This document shows positions 33,881-44,564 of a DNA stretch of 64,000 nt, piece by piece (positions within the stretch are counted from its first letter, which is position 1; each line of letters begins with the position of its first letter). Origin of the DNA: Saccopteryx bilineata. Its lineage: Eukaryota; Chordata; Mammalia; Chiroptera; Emballonuridae. The notes under the pieces are model-generated. The model was not told where the DNA came from and made no database searches. It saw nothing but the letters and a program-made list of their open reading frames with translations. The DNA is taken from NCBI RefSeq assembly GCF_036850765.1, contig NC_089495.1, positions 24,644,875 through 24,708,874 of the forward strand, given 5' to 3'. A program made the translations under genes and the position numbers.

Positions 33881-33894
33881 AAAGAAACAAAGGA

Positions 33895-34262
33895 GCCCTG
33901 GCAAGTTGACTCAGTGGTAGAACATCAGCCTGGCGTGCAGGAGACCCAGGTTCAGTTCCCGGCCAGGGCACACAGGAGAAGCACCCATCTGCTTCTCCAC
34001 CCCTCCCCCTCTCCTTCCTCTCTACCTCTCTCTCTTCCCCTCCTGCAGCCAAGGCTCCATTGGAGCAAAGTTGGCCCGGGCGCTGAGGATGGCTCTATGG
34101 CCTCTGCCTCAGGTGCTAGAATGGCACTGGTTGCAATAGAGCAACGCCCCAGATGGGCAGAGCATCGCCCCCTGGTGAGCATGCCAGGTGGGTCTCGGTC
34201 AGGCGCATGCGGGAGTCTGTCTGACTGCCTCCCCGTTTCTAACTTCAGAAAAATACAAAAAA
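33895..34262 (+). mobile_element. tRNA-derived SINE, type B, sense
   Basis: Full-length type B with a mutated head (GGTTCAGTTCC in place of the B box GGTTCGATTCC) and a single CTCF-core-like unit (TCGCCCCCTGGTGA at 34165-34178). The target duplication is AAAGAAACAAAGGA at 33881-33894; the right copy (34263-34280) carries a 4-bp expansion. It gives rise to the 162-codon frame at 33848-34336, which is SINE-derived and not a gene. Confidence 0.92.
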
Positions 34263-34367
34263 AAAGAAACAAACAAAGGAAATGGTTGGGTTTGGAAAGC
34301 TGCCACTTTTCAGTCACTGATGATGATCACCACTAGTGAAATAACTAAATAAAGGCAAGCTGTATAC

Positions 34368-34719
34368 CAGGGGTAGTCAACCTTTTTATACCTACCGCCC
34401 ACTTTTGTATCTCTGTTAGTAGTAAAATTTTCTAACCGCCCACCAGTTCCACAGTAATGGTGATTTATAAAGTAGGGAAGTAACTTTACATTATAAAATT
34501 TGTAAAGCAGAGTTACAGCAAGTTAAAGCATATAATAATAATTATTTACCCAGTACTTTATGTCAAATTTTCACTAAGTTTGGCAGAATAAATCTTTATA
34601 AAACAACTTACTATAGTTAAATCTATCTTTTTATTTATACTTTGGTTGCTCCGCTACCACCCACCATGAAAGCTGGAACGCCTACTAGTGGGCGGTAAGG
34701 AACTGGTTGACTACCACTG
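34368..34719. mobile_element. Non-autonomous hAT MITE, 352 bp
   Basis: The left end is CAGGGGTAGTCAACCTTTTT; the right end, reversed, is CAGTGGTAGTCAACCAGTTC. The subterminal repeats 'TACCGCCCACTTTTG' and 'GTGGGCGGTAAGG' are arranged as inverted repeats. The 8-bp flanks CTGTATAC (34360-34367) and CTGTACAC (34720-34727) match at 7 of 8 positions. No transposase is encoded. I recall this MITE type from other bat sequences. Confidence 0.9.
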
Positions 34720-34727
34720 CTGTACAC

Positions 34728-36290
34728 AATATGTGGGTGAATAGGAGGGAGGTTGGTGTGTCCCCTGTGTGACCGGGTGTAACCCTGTGCTGCAATTCTT
34801 GTTTCATCACCCTGCCAAGGCAGGGGTTGGCTGAGATTCTCATCTGTGCATTACTGCTTTACTCTAAGGGATGTTGTCTGTTTTGTATGACAGTTCCTTT
34901 ACCTATAACTAGTAACTAGGCAGAGAGTGGCCATGGGATGCAACAGGAATTCTTTTTATTAACTCTGAAGACTGGTACCATTGTTAGGATGTTGCTATTT
35001 CTTTAGTTATCTTTGGTCTGAGTTTTCTTTTTTTCCCCCAAATTGAATTTTTATTATATTATTGAATTTATCGGGATGACATTTGTTCATAAAACCATTT
35101 TGAGGTGGGATTCATTTTATTTTATTTTATTCCTAATGAATAACCCACAGAGGGAATGGGTCCTAGGTAAGAACGGTGGCCTGCCCACTTCCAATAACGG
35201 TACCAACATACTGACTTGTCACTGCCCATTTAGAACAGAGATTACTTCTCTGGAAGCCCAGGAACCTGTAGGAGATCAATGGATAATTTCTGTGCAATTA
35301 TAAGCAAGACAATTTGCAAGTGTCTTTTTAAAATTAGTTTTCTGTGAGAAGGTGTTACTGTTTTCATTTGATTTTCAAAGAGCAACATGCCTCCACGATG
35401 GAGAGGGTTGCTCCATGAGAAAGCACCAGCGTCACAAACAGCCAGCCTATAGATGGCTTGTTTTTTGTAACAGTTTCCAGAATTTAAAAGTCATGAAATT
35501 TCCTACAAAATTACTGCAATTATCTGCTTGTCTGGAAAAAATTAGATCTGGCAACAAGACCCAGATTCTTGCCTGAAACTGTGTTGGAGCTGCCCCTCCA
35601 GGTTGGGTCCTGTACCCCACAGTCATAGAGAGTCTACCACTCCTATCTTTCTGTGGGAGCTGCTTCAGCTGTATTCAGGTTTGGGTTTCTCCCTGTTCCC
35701 ATTAAACATGTGGAGGGGTGCTCTCGCGAGGTACTGAAGGTCTTGAGTTCTGGATTCACACTTCATGGTCCCAAATATTGGCTTCACCCTTTGCTACCTG
35801 ACAGGACTTCTGAGGTTTTTATAAAAGCTCTGTACCTTCAATACCTTAATGGTAAAGTAGATTCAATAAGAGGACTTTTCTTAGAAGATTATTAAAAAGA
35901 AGGAATATTAGTTAATACATGTTAAAGTATTTAGAAGAATTTACCAAACCCTCGATGTTTCCTATTACTATTTGCACTGCACTAGAGGATTTGATGAGAG
36001 AGCCTCAAATCTGTTGACTCATGGAACTCCCAACTTGCACAGCTTCTTACTTTATCTAAAAATCTAGAGTATATTTGAATAGATTGTGAGCTGAACTCAT
36101 CCTTTTTTTCTCACAACTTTTAAATTCTATGCTATAGAATAAACACTCTGGCCAATGGTTTTTTAAATAGCCACATTAGCATTCCAAGAGCATCTTAGTT
36201 TGTTTATATTTTTGTGTCCTAAATAATATCCTAAATATACAATAAATATTTATGAAATTGAATTACTAAGAGTATAGAAGATATTTTACT
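34728..36290. other. No gene; short antisense L1 tail remnant at about 35038-35110
   Basis: 'ATTGAATTTATCGGGATGAC' with 'ATTTGTTCATAAAACC' resembles an inverted L1 3' UTR remnant. The rest is unique, and its frames under 90 codons have no recognisable domain. Confidence 0.4.
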
Positions 36291-36292
36291 TT

Positions 36293-36535
36293 ATTTGTTT
36301 GTTTATTTATTTATTTATTTTTGTTCTTTCCTCTTCAATGTGGTTGTAGTATTTATTTTTTTAACATGAAATTTATTTTAATTTATTGTGTTTACATAGA
36401 TTCTAGTGTCCCCCCAAATATATCTCCCCTGCCGTATTCCCCAGTACATCCTCCTTGTCCCCCTCCCCATAACACCCTCCCCCCTTCCCTCCAGGATTTG
36501 CTTTTCAGCTCTCATCTCATTTAAGATATTTGACT
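36293..36535 (-). mobile_element. L1 3' UTR tail, antisense
   Basis: A (TTTA)n A-tail equivalent at 36293-36322 precedes 'TTAATTTATTGTGTTTACAT' and a C-rich stretch (36405-36495). This is the inverted 3' UTR of a bat L1, the same kind of sequence as at 1025-1215 but from a different subfamily. There is no ORF2 sequence. Confidence 0.65.
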
Positions 36536-36539
36536 TTTA

Positions 36540-39500
36540 GTTGGCTGAAATTATTTAGTTCTGCATTGTCTTTTGGTATGGGAATTTGTCAAATCCTTGG
36601 AAAGACAAATATCAAGCCAATGTATTATAAGTTTCTTCCTATAATTTCTTCCTTCTTTTCATTTGCTCCCTTAAAAGAGTAGTAGTTGCATCCCTAGTAG
36701 AATGTTCTTGAAAACACTTGAGTTCTCAGAGTACTAATGGTCATGAAATCTGGGTCGTTATACAATGGAATTAACCCTCCTGGAGGCTTCCACCTCTTGG
36801 AGGCTAAGATATTCTTCAGAATATGTTGTCCTACGTCTGATGCAGCAGAGACTGACTAAAAATGCCGATCTGGGAAGGCCACTCAAGGTGCCTACTAAAA
36901 TAAGAGCATTACACTTAACATAGTTTCATGATAATAACAACTGAAGATAATATCATCATCACAGCAGGTTCTTGGACCATCACTGTATTCCTTTGCTTGT
37001 TTCCTTTCTTCAGTTCTTGTTTCCAAGTTTATCACTAGGCTTTGGTGCATGTGCATATGCGTTGGTGTTTTAAACAGAATTGAAGTCTGGGTGAGACATA
37101 CTGCCCTGGTTTGTGTTTATTTCCATGATTCTATCTTCCATTTTTCTCCTCTGCTGATGTGTAAGTAGCAGCAGAGCCAGGCTGCCAATCACATGTCAGA
37201 CTGGGGCCTCATCTTCACAGTAACACTTGGCTTAGCTAGCCAGATGGAAAAATCCAATGGTTTGGATGTAACCAAAGTCAACCACAGCCTCAATCTTTCC
37301 TACTCCCCTGCTTTTTGTTATATTTAATGACTTACCAGGCGAGGAACAAGGAGAGACTTTCCAGAAAAGGGGGGGAAATTCAAAGAGAAAGAAATTGCTT
37401 TCTTGTTTACTAAGATACGTGAACCAGAACTTACTGAGTATTTACTTCTAATTTTGTGTGCTCTAATAAATGAGTGCCATTTATAAGTGCTTAAAATATT
37501 CTCTATTTATTTTTCAAAATAAAGAAGGCATTCACGTAAACAGACAAGAATTATGTTTCCCATAAATACATATTAACACAATTCCAGTTAAGCTCGAATC
37601 TAAATTTTTGTGCCCTAAGTCCCATACTTGGTCCAGAACATATGACTTTTCCTAAAATGATGCAAGGCTGTCATAAATCATTGTGTTGTATGTGTAATGA
37701 ACAAAGTACCCAGGGAAAGCCTGAATTCAGAGAGTAACCATTTAGTAAGAATTAGTTCCATGCATGGAACTAAGTCTATTCTAAAGGGAGTGCCTTTTCT
37801 AATTCTCATAAAGTGAAGGTATATTATAAAGGGATTATCGGGTTTTAGACCATGAGTGCGCCTTAATATCATGAATGACTGCCTTTCGTGCATGGTGTTA
37901 GTGTGTTTATTATAATTAACTACTTTAGAAATACATGCACTGTTTGATGTTCTGATGCCCTGCAGGCTTTGGAAAGTTGAAGCGTAACCTCTGGTTCTTA
38001 GTGACCAGTGTTTATGAGGGTCAATACACAGCAGCCAAGCCCTAACATAATCTCTTGCCGGGTCAGTCGGGGCAGAAGTGGCTGGACTCTCTAATAACTA
38101 CCTGGGTAGAGTCTGAGCACCTGGAGATTTTAGGTGCACGTCAAGGACATGTGAGAAGCAGGAAATCTATTTGCTCAGGGCCTCTGGATCAAAATCTGCA
38201 TGTTGTTCACCAGGACATTTGTGTGTTCAACTAAGATAGGGAACCTCTAATTGTATGGGAACTTTTTCCTCACTGTTTCCTTCCAGTGCATGGCACTGAT
38301 GTCCCCCTAAAAGACCTTGTGAAAAATAGTAAAAAATGTTTACAAATTGGAACTGAAGCCATAACTTCCCTTCCTTATGCTGTATTTTCTGTCAGCAATA
38401 CAGACTTATCTATGTTAAAAAGATATTCCTTAAAGAAAATTGTCACTGAAAATTTGAAACATTTAGTTTGTCAGGAATTTAGTTATTCCTTGAACCTTAA
38501 TTATTTGGCATCACCAACACAGGACTGGTAAAGCATGGTTAGCCTTCCTGATTTGGTGGAAACAAGTCGTTTGTTTTTACTTTTAAAGAAAGGTGTCTTG
38601 TTACTCTTACCGTACATTTGTTTGCTGGAAAAGTGTCAGTTGCCAATTCTTCCACCTATTTGTTGGTGTAAAGCTTTAAAGATGTATAGAATAACTTTTA
38701 ATTTCTCTAAAACGCTGTCTGAGAAAAGAAAAACATCATAATTATATGTGGCAAAAGAAAAAGGGCCAGAGCACTGGAGATTAGAAAAGTATCACGAGAA
38801 TTTAATAAGAAAGTTACATGCCTACTTAGATGTGTAACATGTATAGAAGTAGTAATCATTAACTTCCTTCTCTCCCTCTGGGGTTCACCTCTTGACTCCT
38901 CCTTTCTTTCTCTGGCAAGCATTTGGGCAGAAGCAGAGTGGGTGGGCTGGACAGAGTGGTGTGTTCCCAAAGGAAGAAACCCTGCGTTCTCATGAGGACC
39001 ACAGTCCTGCCAGCTCCAGCCCCTGCAGTCTCCCTCAGAACATGCCTCTCACACTCCATAAGGGCTTCTACCTCTGGGTGCATTATTTTCTTTGGTGAAA
39101 AGTGTTTTGATGGGGAAGTGGCTATAGAGGGAAGAAGGGTGTCAGGAAAGAAGTAGAATTGGGACATGGATAACCTCTGTTTATTTCATGTCTTTTGTGC
39201 AGGATTTGAATCTCATTCAAGGAAGTGACTAAATTGCATTGAACACTCTAAAGTACTTGGTAGGCTGTGCACTACATTGTGAGATGGAGATGTTAGGTGG
39301 AAGAGTCATTCTTCCACCTCACCTTTCCCAGGTCAAAACTATCACATGCTGTCAGCTTCATTTCTCCTGCGCCCTGAATGTGACCAATTTGTTAAATCAG
39401 TCCACACTGCCAGTTGTTTTAATGTGCTTGTAATCATAGCAAGGAATGTTTTGCATTTTAAAAAGACAAATTCTAGATGTGTAATGTTTTTCCCCCAAGG

Positions 39501-39775
39501 TATAAATTTCTTGATAGAGTTTTCAGAGCAAAGACTCGGAAGGAGAAACATTTTTGATGGGGAGGACTTTCAGAGTTGCCCCTTAATCCTCATTTCATGT
39601 GGTCCTTTGTTAAAGGAGTGTCGGCACACCCAGATGGTTTCTTCCTAACCTTCAGGAGCAGGGATAAGACCTCAGATGTGCTATCTGTGAAAAGCTTGAC
39701 CTTTTCTAATTTACTTTTTAGATTTTTGAGAGATAATGCATAGAATTATAAATGAAGCAAAGCAAGCATGTGCCA
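36540..39775. other. No gene or confident repeat
   Basis: Long unique AT-rich stretch. Frames up to 102 codons (38859-39167, minus) show no domain. I see no exon with convincing flanking splice sites. Confidence 0.4.
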
Positions 39776-39885
39776 ATGAAAAATTAAATTTTCTCCAGCT
39801 TCCCTACTCTATCTGTGTGATGTCATATAAATTATTTAACCTTTCTGAATTTCCATCCCCTATTCTATTTTTAAATTGGCATATG
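39775..39885 (+). mobile_element. MIR-like fragment
   Basis: 'CTCTATCTGTGTGATGTCAT' followed by 'ATTATTTAACCTTTCTGAAT' fits the MIR core-to-3' order. Short and diverged. Confidence 0.5.
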
Positions 39886-40034
39886 GAAGGGAAAATTTTA
39901 AAAGAGCGTTGGTACTCATGGTGAGCAAGGGTAGTTCGGTAGATGGGCACTCTCCTGCACTATTGATGGGAGCTTCCATCATTGTGGCTTTAATGAAGGA
40001 CAACTTGACAATGTGTAACAAAATGTATATTGTG

Positions 40035-40193
40035 CCTGACCTGTGGTGGTACAGTGAATAAAGCATCAACCTGGAACACTGAGGTTACCTGTTTGAGACC
40101 CTGGGCTTGCCTGAACATAGCACATATAAGAATTGATGATTCCTGGTTCTCCCCCCTTCTCTCTCTCTCTCTCTCTCCTTTCTAAAATGAATA
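40035..40193 (+). mobile_element. tRNA-derived SINE, type C, sense
   Basis: Head 'CCTGACCTGTGGTGGTACAG', 'GGTTACCTGTTTGAGACCCT' in place of the B box, a CTCTCTCT tract and a 'CTAAAATGAATA' tail. Flanks AAATGTATATTGTG (40021-40034) and AAATGTGTATTGTG (40194-40207) are a near-perfect 14-bp target duplication. This is a shorter type than A and B. Confidence 0.85.
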
Positions 40194-40240
40194 AAATGTG
40201 TATTGTGATACCGTTTGTCCACTCAATTTCCCATTCTTAG

Positions 40241-40598
40241 ATTTTTTTTTCTGTATTTTTCTGAAGTGAGAAGCAAGGAGGCAGAGAGACAGACTCCTGC
40301 ATGCGCCCGACTGGGATCCACACGGCACGCCCACTAGGGGACAATGTTCTTGCTCCCTTGCAACCGGAGCCATTCTAGTACCTGAGGCGGAGGCCATGGA
40401 GCCATCCTCAGTGCCCGGGGCCAACTTTGCTCCAGTGGAGCATTGGCTTCAAAAGGGGAAGAGAGAGACAGAGAGAAAGGAGAAGGGGAAGGATGGAGAA
40501 GCAAATGGGTACCTCTCCTATGTGCCCTGGTAGGAATCGAATCTGGGACTTCCAGAAGCCAGGCCAATGCTCTACCACTGAGCCAATCAGCCAGGGCC
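40241..40598 (-). mobile_element. tRNA-derived SINE, type B, antisense
   Basis: Type B body in reverse with the head 'GGCCCTGGCTGATTGGCTCA' at its right end. The CTCF-like unit is degraded (CCACTAGGGGACAA at 40331-40344), and the second unit is absent. Flanking duplications are not clear. Frames of 64-80 codons in it are SINE-derived. Confidence 0.88.
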
Positions 40599-40744
40599 TA
40601 GAATTTATTTTAAGAATATAATTGAATAAGTATAAAACCAAATATCTATGTAAATATATTCTTTGTAGCCTTGTTGAAAATTAAAAAAAAAAATGGAAAC
40701 AACCTAAATGCCAATAATCAGAATACATTGAAGAAGTGGAAGAG

Positions 40745-41220
40745 GTAGAACTTAGCTCTAAATATCAGACTCTTGCCACTGTGAAGCTTCTAAAGAGAGT
40801 TTTATACAGATTACTTTACCATCTCTGTTGATTTAGAAAGGTTTTTGGCTCTACTGAATGATTTGGGAAGACCATACTGTGTGACCATTATTGCAAGCAG
40901 TATAACAGATTATACATTGAAATATTGAGATGTTGGTATGGGGAAGGAGGGAGGAACTAACACTTTAGGACATTTATCCCCTAGGCACTATATAGATATT
41001 TCATTCTATTCTCACAACTCTCCAGGACGTGTTATTATTTTTAATTGTTTTCAACTTATTACCTTAGATAAGGAAACTCAAATATGGATTTTTTTGAGCA
41101 ATTTTCTCAGGGCTTCATACTATTAAGTTCTAAATTTGGAAACCCATCAAGACTCCCAAGATCACCACCTGGACCACCTCTATTATTCTCTAATTGGATG
41201 TGTTGTAGCAAAGCAATTAA
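40745..41220. other. No gene; possible MIR remnant at about 40955-41080
   Basis: 'CCCCTAGGCACTATATAGAT' and 'TTCATTCTATTCTCACAACT' hint at a decayed MIR. Nothing else is recognised. Confidence 0.35.
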
Positions 41221-41221
41221 G

Positions 41222-41355
41222 AAGAAAGACTTTGAGAAGATAAATATTTGGGGCCTTGAATCTTTGTCCCAGAGTTTATTAGTTGTGTGGACTTGGATAA
41301 ATTATCATCTTGAGTCTCAGTTTTCTCTTCCTTAAAGTGGGAATAATAAACATAT
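41222..41355 (+). mobile_element. MIR SINE fragment
   Basis: 'TTATTAGTTGTGTGGACTTG', 'GATAAATTATCATCTTGAGT', 'CTCAGTTTTCTCTTCCTTAA' and 'AGTGGGAATAATAAACA' follow MIR core order closely. Confidence 0.8.
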
Positions 41356-41596
41356 TCCCGCTTCTCAAGAGGATTTTAGTCAATCTATCTTTTCAATTAC
41401 TCTTGCCAAAGCATTATACAAATTCACAGAAGGAATTACAAAGATGAAGATAAGGATTATCCTTTAAGAACCCTGGACTATATGTTTCTCAACTCTGCAC
41501 CACTTATTTTATGCTTAAATTCCAAAGTTATAATAAATGCAGTTTCCTTTACTTGAAATTTCTTTTGCAACTCAGCTGACCTCTTTCCTGTCTTTT

Positions 41597-41775
41597 TTTT
41601 TTTTTGAGATTTTATTTACTGATTTTACAGAGGGAGGAGAGGGGGCAAAGAGTAGTTGCTTCACTCTAGCTGTACATTGGTTGCATCTCATATGTGCCTT
41701 GACCGGGAAAGCCCTGGGTTTTGAACTAGTGACCTCAGCATCCCAGAGCAGTGCTCTATCCACTGCACCCCTGTG
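41597..41775 (-). mobile_element. tRNA-derived SINE, short type C-like, antisense
   Basis: On the minus strand the head is 'CCCACAGGGGTGCAGTGGAT', then 'GTTCAAAACCCAGGGCTTTC', 'CAAGGCACATATGAGATGCA' and an A tail (T-run at 41597-41605). It is decayed. Flanks 'CTCTTTCCTGTCTTTT' and 'CTCTTCCTTCTCTTTT' may be a diverged target duplication. Confidence 0.7.
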
Positions 41776-41779
41776 GGCC

Positions 41780-42115
41780 AAGCTCTTCCTTCTCTTTTGA
41801 ATACAGCATGCACACTGTGGTGTCTACCCTTTGCTCCTGGTGTTTCCTAGCCTGACATGTCTTCCCCTCCTTTGGGAACTGAGTCAACTTCATGTGTAAC
41901 ATCCCTGGTTGCTTCAAGCTGGAGCAGTACCCTTCTGTTATCAATGTCCAAAACTCTGAACAGGTCATTTAATACAAATCCCCTTGGCATTTCTATATTT
42001 TATTATAGATTTATATACTTTCCTTAAACATAGGTTATAAAGTCCATGAGGCAAAAAGCAATCATTTTTACCCCCACAGAAAATAATACAGGAGATGCTC
42101 AGTGTATAGTTGTTA
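41780..42115 (+). mobile_element. L2 LINE 3' fragment
   Basis: 'TTCCTAGCCTGACATGTCTT', then 'TTATAAAGTCCATGAGGCAA' and 'GAGATGCTCAGTGTATAGTT' at the 3' end fit L2. Diverged and non-coding. Confidence 0.5.
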
Positions 42116-42119
42116 ATTC

Positions 42120-44130
42120 TTTTGATTTTAGAAGAAAAAGAAGAAGAAAAAGCTAGAATGGCCACTATGTAGCAGGGACTTTGTGTAATTGTCTCAAATA
42201 CCTCCCAAAGTAAAACTGTTTTCTTCAGTTGGTTACAATAGTTTCAAAGAAGAAAATTACTGTCTCTAGATTTTAGTGCCCCCAATTGGCAAATGGGGTT
42301 TGACCATATATTTTTTCCACCAGGCTTGACATAAGAAAAAAAACAAAACAAAACCCTGATGAATGGTTGTAAGCTCTCTGGAAACATAAAATGCAAGAGG
42401 ATACTCCATGAAAGGATTGATCAATACAGAGTTCAGCTTTGAAATTCTTTCATATGCTAAAGCTGGTTTTTTGGCAATACCAACCAAACCTGGAATTTTT
42501 AAAAGTCATCCTTAATATGTGTATTGAGTTTATTAAGATACTTTATTACCATATTCATTTGCTTATAAGAAGGCCCTTATATACGTCAAGTGCAAGTCTC
42601 AAAAGACAGTCCAATAGATGGAGATAATGCAGAGGAACAGAGGCTGTCCACCATTTACAAACTGCTTTTTTACTCATTTTGATGTACTCAAAGGAAAAGA
42701 ACAAAAGGCTGAAAGCCTTCTAGAACTATAAATGCCACGATTCAGTGGAGGAAACGCATTTTAATTTGCAAACCCCTCTTGCTGAGAGTAAGTCTGGTGG
42801 TGGGAAGAGTGCCCTGGGCTGTAGCCTCCTTAGCACCTCTGTGTATTTGAGGCTGAGGGACCCAGACCTTCTATTTGAGATCATGTTCAAATAGCAGAGG
42901 GAAGTGGGGATGAGGAAGTGTTTCATCCCCCCACATTTATTGCAAATTATCCGCTAGCATGTTCTCAGTTGTCAAAAACAAGACCAAAAAAAAACCAAAA
43001 AACCCCAAAACAAAACAGTTTATAAATTTTAGTGTACCTTTAAGATTCCAGTGTTTGTCAACCTAAGGTCAACATTCACATCAATGAAGAAGATGGGATG
43101 ACTGTGATATTTCGGTCACCTTTTCATCTCTAAAGCAGAATGGTGGTCAAGAAAGAAACAGAAAACCATATATTAGAGCTTTCTTAGGAAGAGATGTTAT
43201 AACTATGGGTGTCTAATGAGATGGAGTACATTATAATCAAGAGGCAAGACAACTAACTGGTAAAGAAAAAAAAAATTATACCCAGCAGGTATTGCACAAG
43301 GATCCAGGTACCTAGAATCAAGTGGCATGTCCATAGCCCAGGGAGATTTCTAGGAATTAAAGGTTGGGGAATGCTATTTCTTGATGTGTCTGGAGACTAC
43401 CTGGATGGAAATCTCATGCAATGTCGGAAAGGCCAAGATAAAGCAAAAAGGCCTGAATAGAAAAGCTAAGAATCAGGCTCCCATTTGGACAAAAATAAAA
43501 CTCACAGAAGTATACAAAATAAAATAACCTCCCAGATAAAAGGGCCAGTAACAGATGATTCTGTAAGTCAAGAGAAAGACTGGATCAGGAAGGCAAGGCT
43601 GGGGTAAAGGTGGGATGGTGTCAGGTATGATCAGAGCTGCATTGAAGTCAGACCAGGAGAAGGGCCCAGAGCCCAGCAAGTTAGAGCCTAAGAGCGTGAC
43701 TTCAAGGGAAAATGCGTGTGGTGGACAGGAATATCCAGGAGGGTCAGAAACCTAAGTGTTGGTACTTTCTGGGGAAGTGGGCAAGAAGTGAAAAACAGAG
43801 CCAGAGGAAGCAGCTGGAAGCAGGAATATGGGCACAAGGACCCGGCAGCAGCCAGTACGAGCTGGGAGAAGAGGAGGAGATCAGCAGCCAAGCTTTTCCT
43901 TCAGGCCCCGGTGAATATTTCACCTGTGATGCCCAGTGCCTCTGAGTGATGTTCATAGCCGGTCATTGCCAGGGGGATTCAGAAATGTCAGCAGCCTTCT
44001 CTGTGCATCTAGCCCCTGCAGTACTTCTGGTGAGGAAGGCAGAGGCGCTTACTTGTATTCGGGAAGAGGGGAAGGAAATGGATATTTTAAATCCACTCTA
44101 TACATGCTTTATCAGGGAGCTAGGTGACAT
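42120..44130. other. No gene or confident repeat
   Basis: Unique sequence. Overlapping 67-77 codon frames on both strands at 43688-43956 reflect GA/CT-rich composition and show no domain. Confidence 0.4.
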
Positions 44131-44143
44131 GAACCAAAGTTTT

Positions 44144-44550
44144 GTTTTTTTTTTTGTTTTTTTTTTTCATTTTTCTGAAGCTGGAAACAGGAAGAGACAG
44201 TCAGACAGACTCCCGCATGTGCCCGACCGGGATTCACCTGGCACGCCCACCAGGGGCGACGCTCTGCCCACCAGGGGGCGATGCTCTGCCCATCCTGGGC
44301 GTCGCCATGTTGCGACCAGAGCCACTCTAGCACCTGAGGCAGAGGCCACAGAGCCATCCCCAGTGCCCGGGCCATCTTTGCTCCAATGGAGCCTTGGCTG
44401 CGGGAGGGGAAGAGAGAGACAGAGAGGAAAGCGCAGCGGAGGGGAGGAGAAGCAAATGGGCGCTTCTCCCGTGTGCCCTGGCTGGGAATCGAACCCGGGT
44501 CCTCTGCACGCTAGGCCGATGCTCTACCACTGAGCCAACTGGCCAGGGCC
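44144..44550 (-). mobile_element. tRNA-derived SINE, type B, antisense, full length
   Basis: The head GGCCCTGGCCAGTTGGCTCA is at its right end with an intact B box (GGTTCGATTCC, minus strand), a full body and a poly-T start (A tail). The duplication GAACCAAAGTTTT is identical at 44131-44143 and 44551-44563, so insertion is fairly recent. It produces the longest frame in the window (195 codons, 43946-44533), which reads antisense through the SINE and is not a gene. Confidence 0.94.
44247..44281 (+). promoter_or_regulatory. CTCF-core-like motifs inside type B SINE (one intact, one with a 1-bp deletion)
   Basis: CCACCAGGGGGCGA is intact at 44268-44281. The upstream unit at 44247-44259 has lost one G of the G-run. 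The intact unit matches 13 of 14 CTCF core positions. Confidence 0.4.
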
Positions 44551-44564
44551 GAACCAAAGTTTTT

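Larger units (their letters stand above)
39925..40740 (+). mobile_element. Old L1 fragment split by two SINEs
   Basis: The left part ('CACTCTCCTGCACTATTGAT', 'GGACAACTTGACAATGTGTA') and right part ('AAAATGGAAACAACCTAAAT', 'GCCAATAATCAGAATACATT') are consecutive pieces of the ancient L1 region just before the ORF2 end. They are separated by SINEs at 40035-40193 and 40241-40598. The L1 is older than both and has no intact frame. Confidence 0.65.

Noticed and set aside
33848..34336. 162-codon frame, plus strand
   Set aside because: It lies almost wholly in the type B SINE at 33895-34262 and shares peptides with frames in other SINE copies.
43946..44533. Longest frame, 195 codons, plus strand
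   Set aside because: Its C-terminal two thirds read antisense through the type B SINE at 44144-44550; similar frames appear in each type B copy. No gene evidence.
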